A stretch of 64,000 nt of DNA. Origin: an uncultured bacterium. Lineage in GTDB: Bacteria; Bacillota; Bacilli; Lactobacillales; Lactobacillaceae. This document shows, in pieces, positions 53,260-62,899 of the stretch. The translations under genes were made by a program, and so were the position numbers. The notes under the pieces were generated by a model. The model saw only the letters and a program-made list of their open reading frames with translations. It did no database searches and was not told the origin of the DNA. Within the stretch, counting starts at the first letter, position 1; every line of letters begins with the position of its first letter. Location of the stretch: NCBI GenBank assembly GCA_905214235.1, contig CAJMLF010000001.1, forward strand, positions 1 through 64,000, given 5' to 3'.

Positions 53260-56200
53260 CTATACGAATGATTGAGCGTGAGCCAAGTTAATGTCACGCT
53301 GAGTACGCTTATACCGGGCGTTAGGGTCGGTAGCTGTTGCCGTTACACCAATCAGCTTATCGAGTAGGCTGATCATAGCTTGATTTTGTGAGAGTAGAGA
53401 GTCAAACTTCTTTTCCAGCTTGGATAAGTCCGTTGGCTCACTCTGCGAAGCCGTCTCGGTTGAGTCAGAGTAGTAGTTGACTACTTGCCGCATTAATTGC
53501 CATGCACGTGAGGACTTCATTGTGTCCAGTGGAATAGCCATTTCAGCCCCTGCTTCACCAAAGATAGAAGGCTGAGTAGCAATCCCACCGTCAGCAAAAT
53601 GTGGCCAGAAATTATCACGCCGTCCCCCCTGTGGGCCAGAGTGCAACCAGTCGATCTTGCTTACACCACGAATAATGGTCGAACCAATCGAGTTAAGCCA
53701 ATCGCTGTTGTTAAAGAAAGCAAGCAGTTGGTTAAAGTCATTCATACGCACACCGTGTCCAGGTAAAGCATATTTAGCAAAGGTACCAGGCGTATATTGC
53801 AAAATACCACCGGCTTCATTACCGCCGGAGTTAACATCATGAATCTGTTGCATGATATTACGTCCACCAGATTCACTCATAATTACTTGCCACAATAAGC
53901 CAAAGAAACCATCGCTAGGCTTTAGCTTGTTAATGGTAGCGGCAGCCCGCATCATGTCACGAGATAAAGATTGGTTCTCAAATGAGTAGAGGAAATCAGT
54001 GATGGTGTGACGTACCCAGTGAGTCATACCGTCTGTGATTTTGTCCCATTCACCGTGGGCTAATTCACCCCAGTGGCCAATTTGACCATAGTCGCCACCA
54101 ACGGCATTTTGGATAAGGTTCTTCATTTTCTGCACAGGTGTCTCAAGGTAATCTTCCATTGACCGGAACTTTTCACCAAGACCGCCGATAGCGTCACCGA
54201 TACCAGCTACCCAGTTTTCAAGTGTACGGACGAAACCACCACCGGCAAAGTGCTGAACACCGACAACACCACCGGTAGCGTAGCGCTCAATTCCGGCGGC
54301 GTTCATGATTCCTTTGGTTTCTTCCCCGTTATAAACACGGGTACCAACCGGGAGCATTAAGGTTGCATTCCGTTCCTGACTCATTCCCCAAGAACCGTCA
54401 GGAAATTGCATTAGTTCCTTCCAGTTGCTACCAGTGCCGTCGTTAACAACGGCCAGTGAGCGGTGAACGACACCACCTTGAGCCAGGTGAACCTTGGGGA
54501 GCTTACCAATACCAGAACCATGTCCAGTGAAGAAACTCCAAACTTTATCAATCGCACTAATACCACCATCAATGACACCGATAACAGCATTCATACCATC
54601 GGCAGCAAGTTTCTTAATAGCATCCCAAATTTTACTAAAGAAGTCTCTTAAGTTATTCCAGGTACTATTCCATCCGCTACTGATAGTCTTTAACCCGGTA
54701 AGGTTAATCTGTTGAGTTATGGACATACCGTCAGAGGAAGTTTTCTGGATATTCTTCCACATATTTGCGTTGAATTGCGCAATTCGTGTGGACATCGTTT
54801 GATGTTGTCTCATCTGACGAAGTGTGCCTTGACGAGTCAAACGATTGCTACGGTTCCAACCTTGAGTGACATAACGAGCTAAGTTACGCCACATGCGATT
54901 GTGAAGGCGGTCAACCTGCCGAGTGAAGATCTGATGTTGACGGCGTTCACGTTGAATACCACGAATTGCAAACCGTAACGAACGGTTCCAGCCTTGCTGG
55001 ATTGTCCGCCCCATACGGTTCCACATCTGCTGAGTAGCACGCTGTTGTTGTCGCGAAAACCGTTGTGTCTCACGATTCATGTTGTTCCAACCACGTCGAG
55101 CAGATTGAGCCATTCGACTAATATGCTTACCAGCAGTATTAGCCATATTGCTGAACCAACGGCCTACTTTGCCAGCCATTGACTTAGCAGCATTTGCTAT
55201 TCCATTAGCAAATTTTCTGAATCTAGCGTTGTGCTTATATAAACTATTGATGGCTCCTGCCACTGGGTTAACTAAGTATAGGCCAATTTCTTTCCAGTTG
55301 TTTTTAACAAAGCTTATCGATTTAGTTACTGCTCCACCGATGCCTGAAACTAACGCTTTACCAGCTTTCATAGCACCAGATGCAATTCCATTAACAAATT
55401 TACGAAATTTAGCATTGTGCTTATACAAGCTATTTAGAGCTCCTGCAATCGGATTGACTAAGTAGAGGCCAATTTCTTTCCAATTATTTTTCACGAAATT
55501 AGCAGTCTTCGTTATAGCCCCACCAATTCCCGAAACTAACGCTTTACCAGCTTTTGCCGCGCCAGAAATAATACCGTTACAGAATTTGCGGAATTTTGCA
55601 CTGTGAGAATAAAGGGTAGTAAAGGCCATTATTGCAACACCGATTGGGCCACCCATCGCGTCAATAGCCATTCCTGCGGCTCTTGCACCGATTCCAATCG
55701 TGGTAAATGCAGCTTTAGAAGTGGTAGCTGCTAGACGTGCTCCTAATCTTAAACGTCGTAAACTTGCAACAGCTGATTGAGTGCTTACAACAATCCTATG
55801 TGGAATTGACCGAAGCGTTGCTCCTAAGCGTCGAGTATTTGAAATAGCACTAGTAATAATTGCTCTTGTTCGTACTATAACTCTCTTAGGCAACTGTAAT
55901 ATAGCTGTTCCAAAACGCTTAATATTAGTGATCCCTGTTGCAACAGCCGCATGACCACGAACTTCAAAATCCTTCTGAATGCTTGCGACCGTTTTCTTAA
56001 ACGTTGACATTTTTGTCTGCGCTTTTTCAGTCAAAGCATTGACAGCAATCGTTTTCTTTTCAGGAATATTTTTGAGATTCCTTCCAAATTTCCGAATTTT
56101 TTGGCTAACATCCTTCAACGTTTCAAAGCCGCTGATACCAGCTTGTAATGTTCGAACAGCACGTGATGCTAAAAGCATACCAGTCACCAAAGCAGCACTA

Positions 56201-58146
56201 GTCTTTGGGAAGCGTGCCATCAAGTTTAGAACTGGCAATAGTACCTTAGACAGGTCAACAAAGACGGCCGCGAAGATCTTAATTTGCGCGGCTGATCCGG
56301 CCTTAAAAGCTCTAAAGAAACTAGAAATTTGAGCATGGTGCCTAGAAATAACATCACCTAATTCATCTACTCCACGCGTTGCAGACTTAAGGGCATTATC
56401 AAGAGTTTTAGTACTGAAATTTGAACCACCAAAGGCACTGATTACCTTGTTTAAGGCTTTTGAAATATGTTTACCAAACCGTGAGAATTCCTTATCGGTT
56501 CTGTCATCGTTAATCCATTTTCTTGTAGCTTGCAAAATTGGATTAGTAGCTGTCATAAAAGGCGCTTCAATATCGCCCATCAGTCTTTTGGAACTAGCCC
56601 TAATGGTACGGAAAACACCGAAGTATGAGTTCATCATGTTTTCGGCAGCTTTCTTGTACTTGCCATTACCTAGTTGTTCAAAGACATCTTGTAGGTCCTT
56701 AGAAGTAATCTTCCCAGCTTTGGCCATTTGTCGCATTCCCTTAATAGTCGTGTGGAAGTGTTTAGCCATTGCTGCATCAATCATCGGGAAGTACTGGCTA
56801 ATCTGGTTCAGTTCACCCTGAGTGATCTTACCAGTGGCCATTCCGTGAACCATGTCTTGCTCAACGGCCCGGATCTGTTCACCATTCAAGCCAACGGCGT
56901 CGGCCATGTTAAGCAGAGAACTAGTCATTCCGTCGGCTTGTGACTTACTTGAATTCAGGTGGTAAAAGCCTTGTTCCAGCTCATTAACAACATCAACGTT
57001 CTGCCCAGTTGCCTTCGACATACGATTAATTGAGTCGATCATCGGTTTAGCCTTGGAAGCAGAACCAGTCAAGGTTGTCCAGGTTGATACCATCTTATTT
57101 TGCTCAACGTTGTATTCAACACCGGACTTAATTAAGTCGCCCATACGAGCGCTAATTGAACCTAAAGCGTTGGTGAAAAGGTTAGCGGCGGCGGTTGCAC
57201 CAAAAATTCGACCAAAGGTAGTCGATACCCGGTCGGCTCTGCCTTGAATACTGTCAAGACGTGAGGCCACGTTGCCAAGCCAGCCTGTTGGTGTCCGTTG
57301 CATAGTCGCATTTAATTCAGCGATTTTGCTCCGGGTGTCTTGAATCTTAGTACCAAGTTCCTGTACCCGAGTTGCTTGCTTCATGTACTCGGTTGAAGTT
57401 TCACCCATACGAGCACGGGTTGAACTAAGCAACTGCACTTCCCGCTGTTGGATATTCCGTAAGGTATCAAGACGAGAACGAAGGTTATTGACTTCAACGG
57501 TCATCGCTTGGTAGTTCTGGCCTTCGGAGCGCAGTCGCTCAGCGGTTGCAGAAGCCAGTGCCCCTTGGGCCCGCATAGTCGCATTCAGACGAACAACACC
57601 GCTGTTTTCAAGGTCAACTTGTTGAGCGGCCCGCCGTTGTTGTGATTCCAAACTAGCTAACTTAGCCTTAGCCCGGTCAACTTCCTGACCGTACTTTAAG
57701 AATTGTTCGGCTGACTTAACCGTCCCAGTGTCAAGGCTATCAAGTTCCTGCTTAGTACGGGTAATTGCCTCGTCAAGTTCTTTATACCGTGCCTTGCCTT
57801 TTTCAGTAGTGGTATCGAGCTTATCCATCTCTTCACGATATTCGTTAAGCTTTGACCGCAACTCGAGGTACTGGTCAGCCGCCTTTTTATCAATCGTATT
57901 CATCTCAGATTGCTTACGTTCAAGGGCTTCAATTTTGTCCCGTTGAGCACTAATAACATTACCAAGGCCCTCATACTTAGCACGAGCAGCACCGGCATAG
58001 TCACCGGCTGCCCGCATGTTAGCTTCATTAGCCTTCCAAGCTTGGGTAGCACTGTTAACCACAGTAGTCAGATTACGAATCGACGTACTAGCTTCGACCA
58101 TATCGAGGGCAATCTTAGTCGCTATAACATTACTTACTTTTGGCAT
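53260..58146 (-). CDS. Tail tape measure protein
   Basis: A 1628-residue protein. The N terminus is coiled coil (about 1-280), then comes the conserved tape-measure domain (VEYNVEQNKMVSTWTTLTGS, about residue 340). Basic helical stretches and three tandem repeats of about 59 residues follow (about 840-1010). Near the C terminus is a lytic-transglycosylase-like segment with its Glu in IMSESGGRN and GGILQYTPGTFAKYA. At roughly 0.15 nm per residue a tail of around 240 nm is expected. It starts with ATG overlapping the gpGT stop. Confidence 0.93.
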   Translation of the reverse strand: MPKVSNVIATKIALDMVEASTSIRNLTTVVNSATQAWKANEANMRAAGDYAGAARAKYEGLGNVISAQRDKIEALERKQSEMNTIDKKAADQYLELRSKLNEYREEMDKLDTTTEKGKARYKELDEAITRTKQELDSLDTGTVKSAEQFLKYGQEVDRAKAKLASLESQQRRAAQQVDLENSGVVRLNATMRAQGALASATAERLRSEGQNYQAMTVEVNNLRSRLDTLRNIQQREVQLLSSTRARMGETSTEYMKQATRVQELGTKIQDTRSKIAELNATMQRTPTGWLGNVASRLDSIQGRADRVSTTFGRIFGATAAANLFTNALGSISARMGDLIKSGVEYNVEQNKMVSTWTTLTGSASKAKPMIDSINRMSKATGQNVDVVNELEQGFYHLNSSKSQADGMTSSLLNMADAVGLNGEQIRAVEQDMVHGMATGKITQGELNQISQYFPMIDAAMAKHFHTTIKGMRQMAKAGKITSKDLQDVFEQLGNGKYKKAAENMMNSYFGVFRTIRASSKRLMGDIEAPFMTATNPILQATRKWINDDRTDKEFSRFGKHISKALNKVISAFGGSNFSTKTLDNALKSATRGVDELGDVISRHHAQISSFFRAFKAGSAAQIKIFAAVFVDLSKVLLPVLNLMARFPKTSAALVTGMLLASRAVRTLQAGISGFETLKDVSQKIRKFGRNLKNIPEKKTIAVNALTEKAQTKMSTFKKTVASIQKDFEVRGHAAVATGITNIKRFGTAILQLPKRVIVRTRAIITSAISNTRRLGATLRSIPHRIVVSTQSAVASLRRLRLGARLAATTSKAAFTTIGIGARAAGMAIDAMGGPIGVAIMAFTTLYSHSAKFRKFCNGIISGAAKAGKALVSGIGGAITKTANFVKNNWKEIGLYLVNPIAGALNSLYKHNAKFRKFVNGIASGAMKAGKALVSGIGGAVTKSISFVKNNWKEIGLYLVNPVAGAINSLYKHNARFRKFANGIANAAKSMAGKVGRWFSNMANTAGKHISRMAQSARRGWNNMNRETQRFSRQQQRATQQMWNRMGRTIQQGWNRSLRFAIRGIQRERRQHQIFTRQVDRLHNRMWRNLARYVTQGWNRSNRLTRQGTLRQMRQHQTMSTRIAQFNANMWKNIQKTSSDGMSITQQINLTGLKTISSGWNSTWNNLRDFFSKIWDAIKKLAADGMNAVIGVIDGGISAIDKVWSFFTGHGSGIGKLPKVHLAQGGVVHRSLAVVNDGTGSNWKELMQFPDGSWGMSQERNATLMLPVGTRVYNGEETKGIMNAAGIERYATGGVVGVQHFAGGGFVRTLENWVAGIGDAIGGLGEKFRSMEDYLETPVQKMKNLIQNAVGGDYGQIGHWGELAHGEWDKITDGMTHWVRHTITDFLYSFENQSLSRDMMRAAATINKLKPSDGFFGLLWQVIMSESGGRNIMQQIHDVNSGGNEAGGILQYTPGTFAKYALPGHGVRMNDFNQLLAFFNNSDWLNSIGSTIIRGVSKIDWLHSGPQGGRRDNFWPHFADGGIATQPSIFGEAGAEMAIPLDTMKSSRAWQLMRQVVNYYSDSTETASQSEPTDLSKLEKKFDSLLSQNQAMISLLDKLIGVTATATDPNARYKRTQRDINLAHAQSFV
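55165..55625 (-). repeat. Three tandem repeats in tape measure gene
   Basis: About 177-bp units encode 'FRKF-NGI-SGA-KAGKALVSGIGGA-TK' followed by a helix with KNNWKEIGLYLVNPIAGA. The first two units are very similar in DNA as well, the third is partial. Such units set tail length. Confidence 0.75.
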
Positions 58147-58720
58147 TATTTACCTCCTTTCCGTTTTGATTGTGCAGTACGAATACCCATGATTGCACTG
58201 AGTGGGTCAACAGCACGGTCTTTAGTGTCCTTAGCAGACATAATCTCATGCATACGGTAATAATCGGCCTTATCGAAGGTTTCAATCGACCAACCAAAAT
58301 TAGAAATTGCTTGCTTTTCAGCAAAGTCAAAGTCTTCTAGCCGATTTTTTAGTTCCCACTCGCGTGCCTTCCAATTTACTTTTTTGGGTCTTCACGTACC
58401 TTTTCTGTATCTTCCTTGATTTGTTCATCGGACATACCCATCATGCGATTACAGATATAACCAACGGCAGACATGGTTTCCTGGAAGTCCATTTCATCTA
58501 ATGCTTCGGCCTGCTTCTTAGTCAGTTTCAAAACGTCCTTCATAAAGGATTCGGCTTCGTCAATAACCTCAATTTGAGCGGCAAAGACTTCGGTTGCGTC
58601 TTTGTCGGCCGTATTGTTCATCTTCGCAAACTCGTATTGCATCTTTAAAGCATTACGAACCGCTTTGTTAGAGGATTTAACATCGAACTTTTTATCAAAG
58701 AGTTTTACGTAAATTTCCAT
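58146..58720 (-). CDS. Tail assembly chaperone fusion gpGT (via -1 frameshift)
   Basis: Slippage by one base at A AAA AAG (58379-58385) lets ribosomes bypass the gpG stop and continue in the -1 frame for about 78 codons. The extension reads VNWKAREWELKNRLEDFDF...FGWSIETFDKADYYRMHEIM...QSKRKGGK and ends at TAA overlapping the tape measure ATG. The fusion of about 191 residues binds the tape measure during tail assembly, as gpGT does in phage lambda. The extension has no usable start of its own. Confidence 0.85.
58376..58720 (-). CDS. Tail assembly chaperone gpG-like
   Basis: A 114-residue helical protein directly upstream of the tape measure gene. It ends ...VREDPKK with the slippery A AAA AAG forming the last codons before TAA. 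The position, size and slippery site identify the gpG-type chaperone. I chose the ATG at 58720 with AAAGGA 8 nt upstream, rather than the TTG at 58726. Confidence 0.85.
   Translation of the reverse strand: MEIYVKLFDKKFDVKSSNKAVRNALKMQYEFAKMNNTADKDATEVFAAQIEVIDEAESFMKDVLKLTKKQAEALDEMDFQETMSAVGYICNRMMGMSDEQIKEDTEKVREDPKK
58379..58385 (-). other. -1 programmed frameshift slippery site
   Basis: The heptamer A AAA AAG is in the zero frame just before the gpG stop codon. Both Lys tRNAs can re-pair after slipping one base back. The downstream sequence could fold but no clear stem was worked out. Confidence 0.8.
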
Positions 58721-58783
58721 TCTCAAAATCCTTTCTAAAAGCCGCCCTTGCGTACTGTGTATTTCTTAGGCGACTCAGTTTAG

Positions 58784-59410
58784 CTAGACAGTCGGCTTAA
58801 CGGTTGGGGAAGTTGGAGAAGCAGAGTAGTCAGGGAATAGTTCCTTGAACATCGTGTCTTCGTCCTTCCAGTCAGTGTCAGTAGTGGCGTAAATCCGGTA
58901 CAGATCATTGATGTTAGGGTCATCGATAGCGGCAAAAGTCATTTGGTCAGTAACCGGTGTCTTCTTTGAATCCGTATCAGTATCAAGCTTCTTGTCACCC
59001 ATCAGGAAGTTACCAGACGGGAAGGCGAAGTAAACTGCGTCATCAGTAGTCATTGATGGTGCTTCAACAATCAAAGCCCCAGTTGGCTTAGTGTCGGCCA
59101 TCTGCCAACCAGTCCCTTGTTTTTCCATACCAACTAGCTTTGCCAGAATATCCATAGGTAAGTTGTTAATAGACAACGTTGCTTGTGGGTTTAGTGGGTC
59201 AGCGTAGCTGTATTGAACGATGTTGTTCCCACTGATTTTTTCCAACTTAGAACCATCAAGCCCCTTTAATTCAGCACTAGCCACACCTAAAACGTTGTGG
59301 TCTAACTCGTAAAGGCCGTTTTGCGAAAGCCCCTTTTCGCCAGTAAGTAAACTCTTACCATCGGCACTCTTAAGGGCAACCCAAGCCTTTTTAATACCGT
59401 GAATAAGCAT
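58784..59410 (-). CDS. Major tail protein
   Basis: A 208-residue protein of the phi13-type major tail protein family that forms the tail tube. Position between tail-completion genes and gpG, plus sequence such as GIKKAWVALKSADGKSLLTG and LNPQATLSINNLPMDILAKLVG, support this. The C terminus (SASPTSPTVKPTV) is a short flexible tail. AGAAGG precedes the ATG. Confidence 0.85.
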   Translation of the reverse strand: MLIHGIKKAWVALKSADGKSLLTGEKGLSQNGLYELDHNVLGVASAELKGLDGSKLEKISGNNIVQYSYADPLNPQATLSINNLPMDILAKLVGMEKQGTGWQMADTKPTGALIVEAPSMTTDDAVYFAFPSGNFLMGDKKLDTDTDSKKTPVTDQMTFAAIDDPNINDLYRIYATTDTDWKDEDTMFKELFPDYSASPTSPTVKPTV

Positions 59411-59448
59411 TTAATATCCTTCTTTCTTTATAAAAATAAAAAGACCGC

Positions 59449-59823
59449 CTAAGCAGTCTCAATTTCAAAATAGTCAAAATAAAACGTAGCCGTTAGCTGT
59501 TGAGTGTTAGGGTCAACAGTGTGACCACGATTATCAAACATAACCCACCCGTTTTGGATGAATAAATGTTTTAGCTTTGTCTCAAACTCGTCAGGGTCGT
59601 CCCCGTCAAGTTTGTAGTAGATTTGTACCTCAACCTGCTTGTCTTGTGCATGAAAATCACCGTTACCAGGTAATGCTAAGTCAGAACGAACATCAGTAAT
59701 CAGTGCAACCGTTCGTGAAGAATCATCAACTTCTTCCACAGGAAGGTTACTCGTATATACTGCGTCTAAAGTGGTGTCTTTCATGCTTTGCATAAGCTTT
59801 TGGGCCCGTAGAATTGCAAGCAT
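59449..59823 (-). CDS. Tail completion protein (DUF806-like)
   Basis: A 124-residue protein resembling the DUF806 tail terminator family of lactobacillus phages, which caps the tail tube (QVEVQIYYKLDGDDPDEFET then FYFDYFEIE). The start overlaps the upstream stop by one base (TAATG). Position before the major tail protein fits. Confidence 0.78.
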   Translation of the reverse strand: MLAILRAQKLMQSMKDTTLDAVYTSNLPVEEVDDSSRTVALITDVRSDLALPGNGDFHAQDKQVEVQIYYKLDGDDPDEFETKLKHLFIQNGWVMFDNRGHTVDPNTQQLTATFYFDYFEIETA

Positions 59824-60260
59824 TACTCGTCACCACCCTTTTCTTTTATCATTTTCTGGTATTCTTCCGATTCTGCTTTCAAAACAGCATTTGAGACATC
59901 ATTATCTTGAATCAGATTCGTAATGAAATGGTCGGCCGTATAGCCTTTGTAGCCGTCATTAAGCCGCATCATGTTCATTGCATGATAATGATTATTCCAG
60001 CCAACCGTGACATTACCATTATGGTCACCATCAACATCGGACTTCATTAAATCGATATTATCTGCGGCGTGACCGTAGGCCCGGTCATTGTGGTTAGAAT
60101 AGTGCTTTTCTCGAGTAGTTTGGGTCAGTTTCTCTTTAAAAACCTGGCCACCCGCTGCGGTGATACGCTCTTTTTCCTTCGGTGTAAGGTCGGTACTGAT
60201 CTTTTTGACCTTATCAAGCCATTGCTGGAGAAACTCATCCATGCTAACTCCGTCGGCCAT
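59823..60260 (-). CDS. HK97 gp10-like connector/tail protein
   Basis: A 145-residue protein of the HK97 gp10 type: EFLQQWLDKVKKISTDL, TAAGGQVFKEKLTQTTREKH, and NGNVTVGWNNHYHAMNMMRL. I chose the ATG at 60260 behind GGAGGTGG. Overlaps the neighbouring head-closure gene by 17 bp. Confidence 0.8.
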   Translation of the reverse strand: MADGVSMDEFLQQWLDKVKKISTDLTPKEKERITAAGGQVFKEKLTQTTREKHYSNHNDRAYGHAADNIDLMKSDVDGDHNGNVTVGWNNHYHAMNMMRLNDGYKGYTADHFITNLIQDNDVSNAVLKAESEEYQKMIKEKGGDE

Positions 60261-60624
60261 CGGCACCACCTCCGCCTTTTTGATATCTCGTCAAAGTCAA
60301 AAGGTCATAAGAAATGTAGTCATCGTTATTGGCCGAAATATTAGTAATTGAGTACGTTACACCGTCTGCCAGTTTGACTAACATCGGTTCTTTGACCTTT
60401 GGATTGTGCCGAATAGCGATCACCGTTGAGTGCTCAAGTGTAGAGCCGGCCACACCATAACGTTGTGAGAGTGTGAGGTTAATCTTTGCGTAATGCAGAG
60501 TAAATTCGTCAACGAACCCCATCACATTGACACCCATCTTGTTTTGGTGACTCTTAATCGAGCCGAACTTGGCCTTATGACGCATTCTGTGAAGTGGATA
60601 ACGGTAATTAGTTCTTGCCATCAT
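60244..60624 (-). CDS. Head closure / head-tail adaptor protein
   Basis: A 126-residue protein at the SPP1 gp16-like position, with a beta-rich core (EFTLHYAKINLTLSQRYGVAG, HSTVIAIRHN, GVTYSITNIS). It overlaps the connector gene upstream by 17 bp. Assignment rests mainly on order and length. Confidence 0.72.
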   Translation of the reverse strand: MMARTNYRYPLHRMRHKAKFGSIKSHQNKMGVNVMGFVDEFTLHYAKINLTLSQRYGVAGSTLEHSTVIAIRHNPKVKEPMLVKLADGVTYSITNISANNDDYISYDLLTLTRYQKGGGGADGRRS

Positions 60625-60958
60625 CGTTCACTTCCTTTTCTGCAAAGGTATCCCTTAGCCCACGTAGCTGACCGATGATGCTGTTCATCGTTAAGTCCAC
60701 CCGATATGCTTGCACATCGGATAAGGCCAATCGATTTTGGTAGTACGTACCAGCTAACGACATCACGGCTAAGGTCACCAGTGAAGAAACGCCTGCGTCT
60801 TCATAGAAACCGTTGACGTCCTCACCGACGGCATTGTGAACAAAGGCTTGAGCGGCTTTAATATATGAATCGAGCAACTGGTCGTCGCTATCATCATCAA
60901 GATAAAGCATGTCACGAACCCGAGGTACTAACGGATCTAGTTGTTGTTCACCGCTCAT
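60608..60958 (-). CDS. Head-tail connector (gp6-like)
   Basis: A 116-residue helical protein of the phage gp6/DNA-packaging connector type: RVRDMLYLDDDSDDQLLDSYIKAAQAFVHN, then LVTLAVMSLAGTYYQNRLAL. I chose the ATG at 60958 with GAGGTGA 6 nt upstream. It follows the capsid gene, as expected. Confidence 0.82.
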   Translation of the reverse strand: MSGEQQLDPLVPRVRDMLYLDDDSDDQLLDSYIKAAQAFVHNAVGEDVNGFYEDAGVSSLVTLAVMSLAGTYYQNRLALSDVQAYRVDLTMNSIIGQLRGLRDTFAEKEVNDDGKN

Positions 60959-60972
60959 TGCCAATCACCTCA

Positions 60973-62157
60973 TTACTTACCAGCCCCCGTTGCGCCAGAG
61001 GCTTCTGGAGCAGTCGCTTTTTGATTAGCAACCGTCTTAAATGAGGCGACAGCCCATGCACCATCATCGATAACTTCCACATCGAACCGGTCAATGACAC
61101 GAACCTTGTAAAGATCATGTTCAAAGGCACCGGCACCAATGTTAGTAGATAGCAAGGACATATGTTCACGGTCATAAAGCGTGATACCTTGCTTCAAATC
61201 ACCATAGTAAAGCGGGTGAGCACCAGAGATGTCAGGCAACCACTTGTCAGCAACGACAGTGATAGTCTTGCCGTCTAAGCGGTAAACATCTGGCTGAGTT
61301 ACATCACGTTGCAGCATATAACGGCCTTCAGCATCCTTCACCTTAGAAAGTACGTTGTAACCAGACTGGTTAGTGACAAAGCTGGAACTGGCCATAATAG
61401 CCGGATCAAGTGTGTTGTTTTCCAGGTCCTTGATGTCGTCAAAGTTGGCAATGGTTGGTTTCTTAGATGGCTTGCCCATTGCTTCAATAATCTTGGTGTT
61501 CCGAGTTACAGTTACCTTCTTGGCTACCCAGTCTGACAGCCATGCAAGGATGTTTTCTACAGTATCCTTCAAAAGGCTGTTAGTAACTGTTTGAATGGCT
61601 GCATAGCGGTGAATAGCGTACTTGATCAGCGTTAATTCTGGATCGTCCATATCTGGAATAGCTGCTGTTTCATCATCCAAGTCCGTCATTGGAGTAATGT
61701 CAGAAAGCTTTTCGTAAGTACGCGAACCAGTTGTAGTAGTTACAGATTCAACGTTAACCAAGTTTTGTAACGTAGCGAATTGCCGTACCAGCTTGTGGAT
61801 AGCGTATTGAATGTCGTCTGGAATAGTCAAGCCACCATTACCAGCACCGGTCTTACCAGACGTAACCATGTTCTTGAAGTCCTTAACAAACTGGTCTTTA
61901 ATATCCAATTCCTTCTTGTTTAAAGGCTTCTTATCCTTCTCACCCATGTTCTTAACTTCTAATGCTCGTGCTTCTTCAAGTTGATCCTTGATAGCATCAC
62001 GTTGAGCCTTAGCGTTGTCACGTTGTTCCTTCAATTCAGTAAACTTGTCCTTAGTAAAGTTATCATCAAGAACAGCGGCGTTTAACTTGTTATCTAAGTC
62101 TGACACCTGTTGACCCTTTGCAATCCAGGCGTCATTTAAATCATTAATCGTTGGCAT
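60973..62157 (-). CDS. HK97-type major capsid protein
   Basis: A 394-residue capsid protein. An N-terminal coiled-coil delta-domain (about 1-100, DLDNKLNAAVLDDNFTKD) is probably removed by the protease encoded upstream. The HK97 fold follows: IPDDIQYAIHKLVRQFATLQ, ALPDI-type strand region, WLSDWVAKKVTVTRNTKIIE, and the C-terminal VRVIDRFDVEVIDDGAWAV. I chose the ATG at 62157 at proper distance from AAAGGA. Overlaps the protease gene by 14 bp. Confidence 0.92.
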   Translation of the reverse strand: MPTINDLNDAWIAKGQQVSDLDNKLNAAVLDDNFTKDKFTELKEQRDNAKAQRDAIKDQLEEARALEVKNMGEKDKKPLNKKELDIKDQFVKDFKNMVTSGKTGAGNGGLTIPDDIQYAIHKLVRQFATLQNLVNVESVTTTTGSRTYEKLSDITPMTDLDDETAAIPDMDDPELTLIKYAIHRYAAIQTVTNSLLKDTVENILAWLSDWVAKKVTVTRNTKIIEAMGKPSKKPTIANFDDIKDLENNTLDPAIMASSSFVTNQSGYNVLSKVKDAEGRYMLQRDVTQPDVYRLDGKTITVVADKWLPDISGAHPLYYGDLKQGITLYDREHMSLLSTNIGAGAFEHDLYKVRVIDRFDVEVIDDGAWAVASFKTVANQKATAPEASGATGAGK

Positions 62158-62899
62158 TGTCATCATCCTTTCTGCCAAATAAAATTGCCAGCTTCTGATC
62201 TTTTAGACTAGAAGTTGGCTTGCTTTCATTATTATTAGGCGTTTCCACCTTATTTTTTGGCTTAGCACTCCGTACCTTAGCCATAAGTGTCTTGATTTTT
62301 GAAATGGCATTATTACCAATGATTGGCGTGTTAATCGCATTAACTACCTGTGGCACTTGGCTATTTTCCTCAGCGCCGGTTGAGATGCTGTCAGCGAACC
62401 CTTTATCAACCGCATCTTGGGCTGTCATAAAGGTGGTATTAGCCATCATTTGTAAAATATCTGCACGATCCATGCCGGTCTTGGCTGCATAGGCATTTAC
62501 GATCGACTGATCTGTAACATCTAACATTTTTGAGTCGTGCGCAAAGTCATCAGCATTCCCCATAGAAATAGTCGATGCCTTATGGATCATCATTTGAGCA
62601 GTTGGTGACATGTTAACCACGTCTCCAGCCATTGCAATCACAGAAGCAGCGGAAGCGGCTAATCCCTGCACGTTGACCGTTACCTTACCGGAGTAAGCCT
62701 TCAGCATCGTGTAAATTTCGCTAGCGGCAAACACGCTACCGCCACCAGAGTTGATGTTTACTTGTACTTGACCATCAGTATCGTTATTTAATGCATCCTC
62801 TACTTGGCGAGGGCTAACATTGTCATAGCCCAGCCAACTATAGATTTCTGCATCGTCATTACTAACAACAGCACCTTTGACGTTAATTTTCGTCATCAT
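62144..62899 (-). CDS. ClpP-like head maturation protease
   Basis: A 251-residue serine protease that processes capsid and scaffold domains. The ClpP fold shows INSGGGSVFAASEIY (oxyanion region), catalytic Ser83 in QGLAASAASVIAMAG and His106 in MMIHKAS. The start at 62899 follows GGAGG; the upstream frame to 63085 lacks similarity and lies in the portal gene. Overlaps portal and capsid genes. Confidence 0.92.
   Translation of the reverse strand: MMTKINVKGAVVSNDDAEIYSWLGYDNVSPRQVEDALNNDTDGQVQVNINSGGGSVFAASEIYTMLKAYSGKVTVNVQGLAASAASVIAMAGDVVNMSPTAQMMIHKASTISMGNADDFAHDSKMLDVTDQSIVNAYAAKTGMDRADILQMMANTTFMTAQDAVDKGFADSISTGAEENSQVPQVVNAINTPIIGNNAISKIKTLMAKVRSAKPKNKVETPNNNESKPTSSLKDQKLAILFGRKDDDNAND

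Noticed and set aside
58130..58330. 66-codon ORF on the minus strand before the tape measure gene
   Set aside because: It is the third frame over the gpT extension; the -1 frame read from the slippery site fits better.
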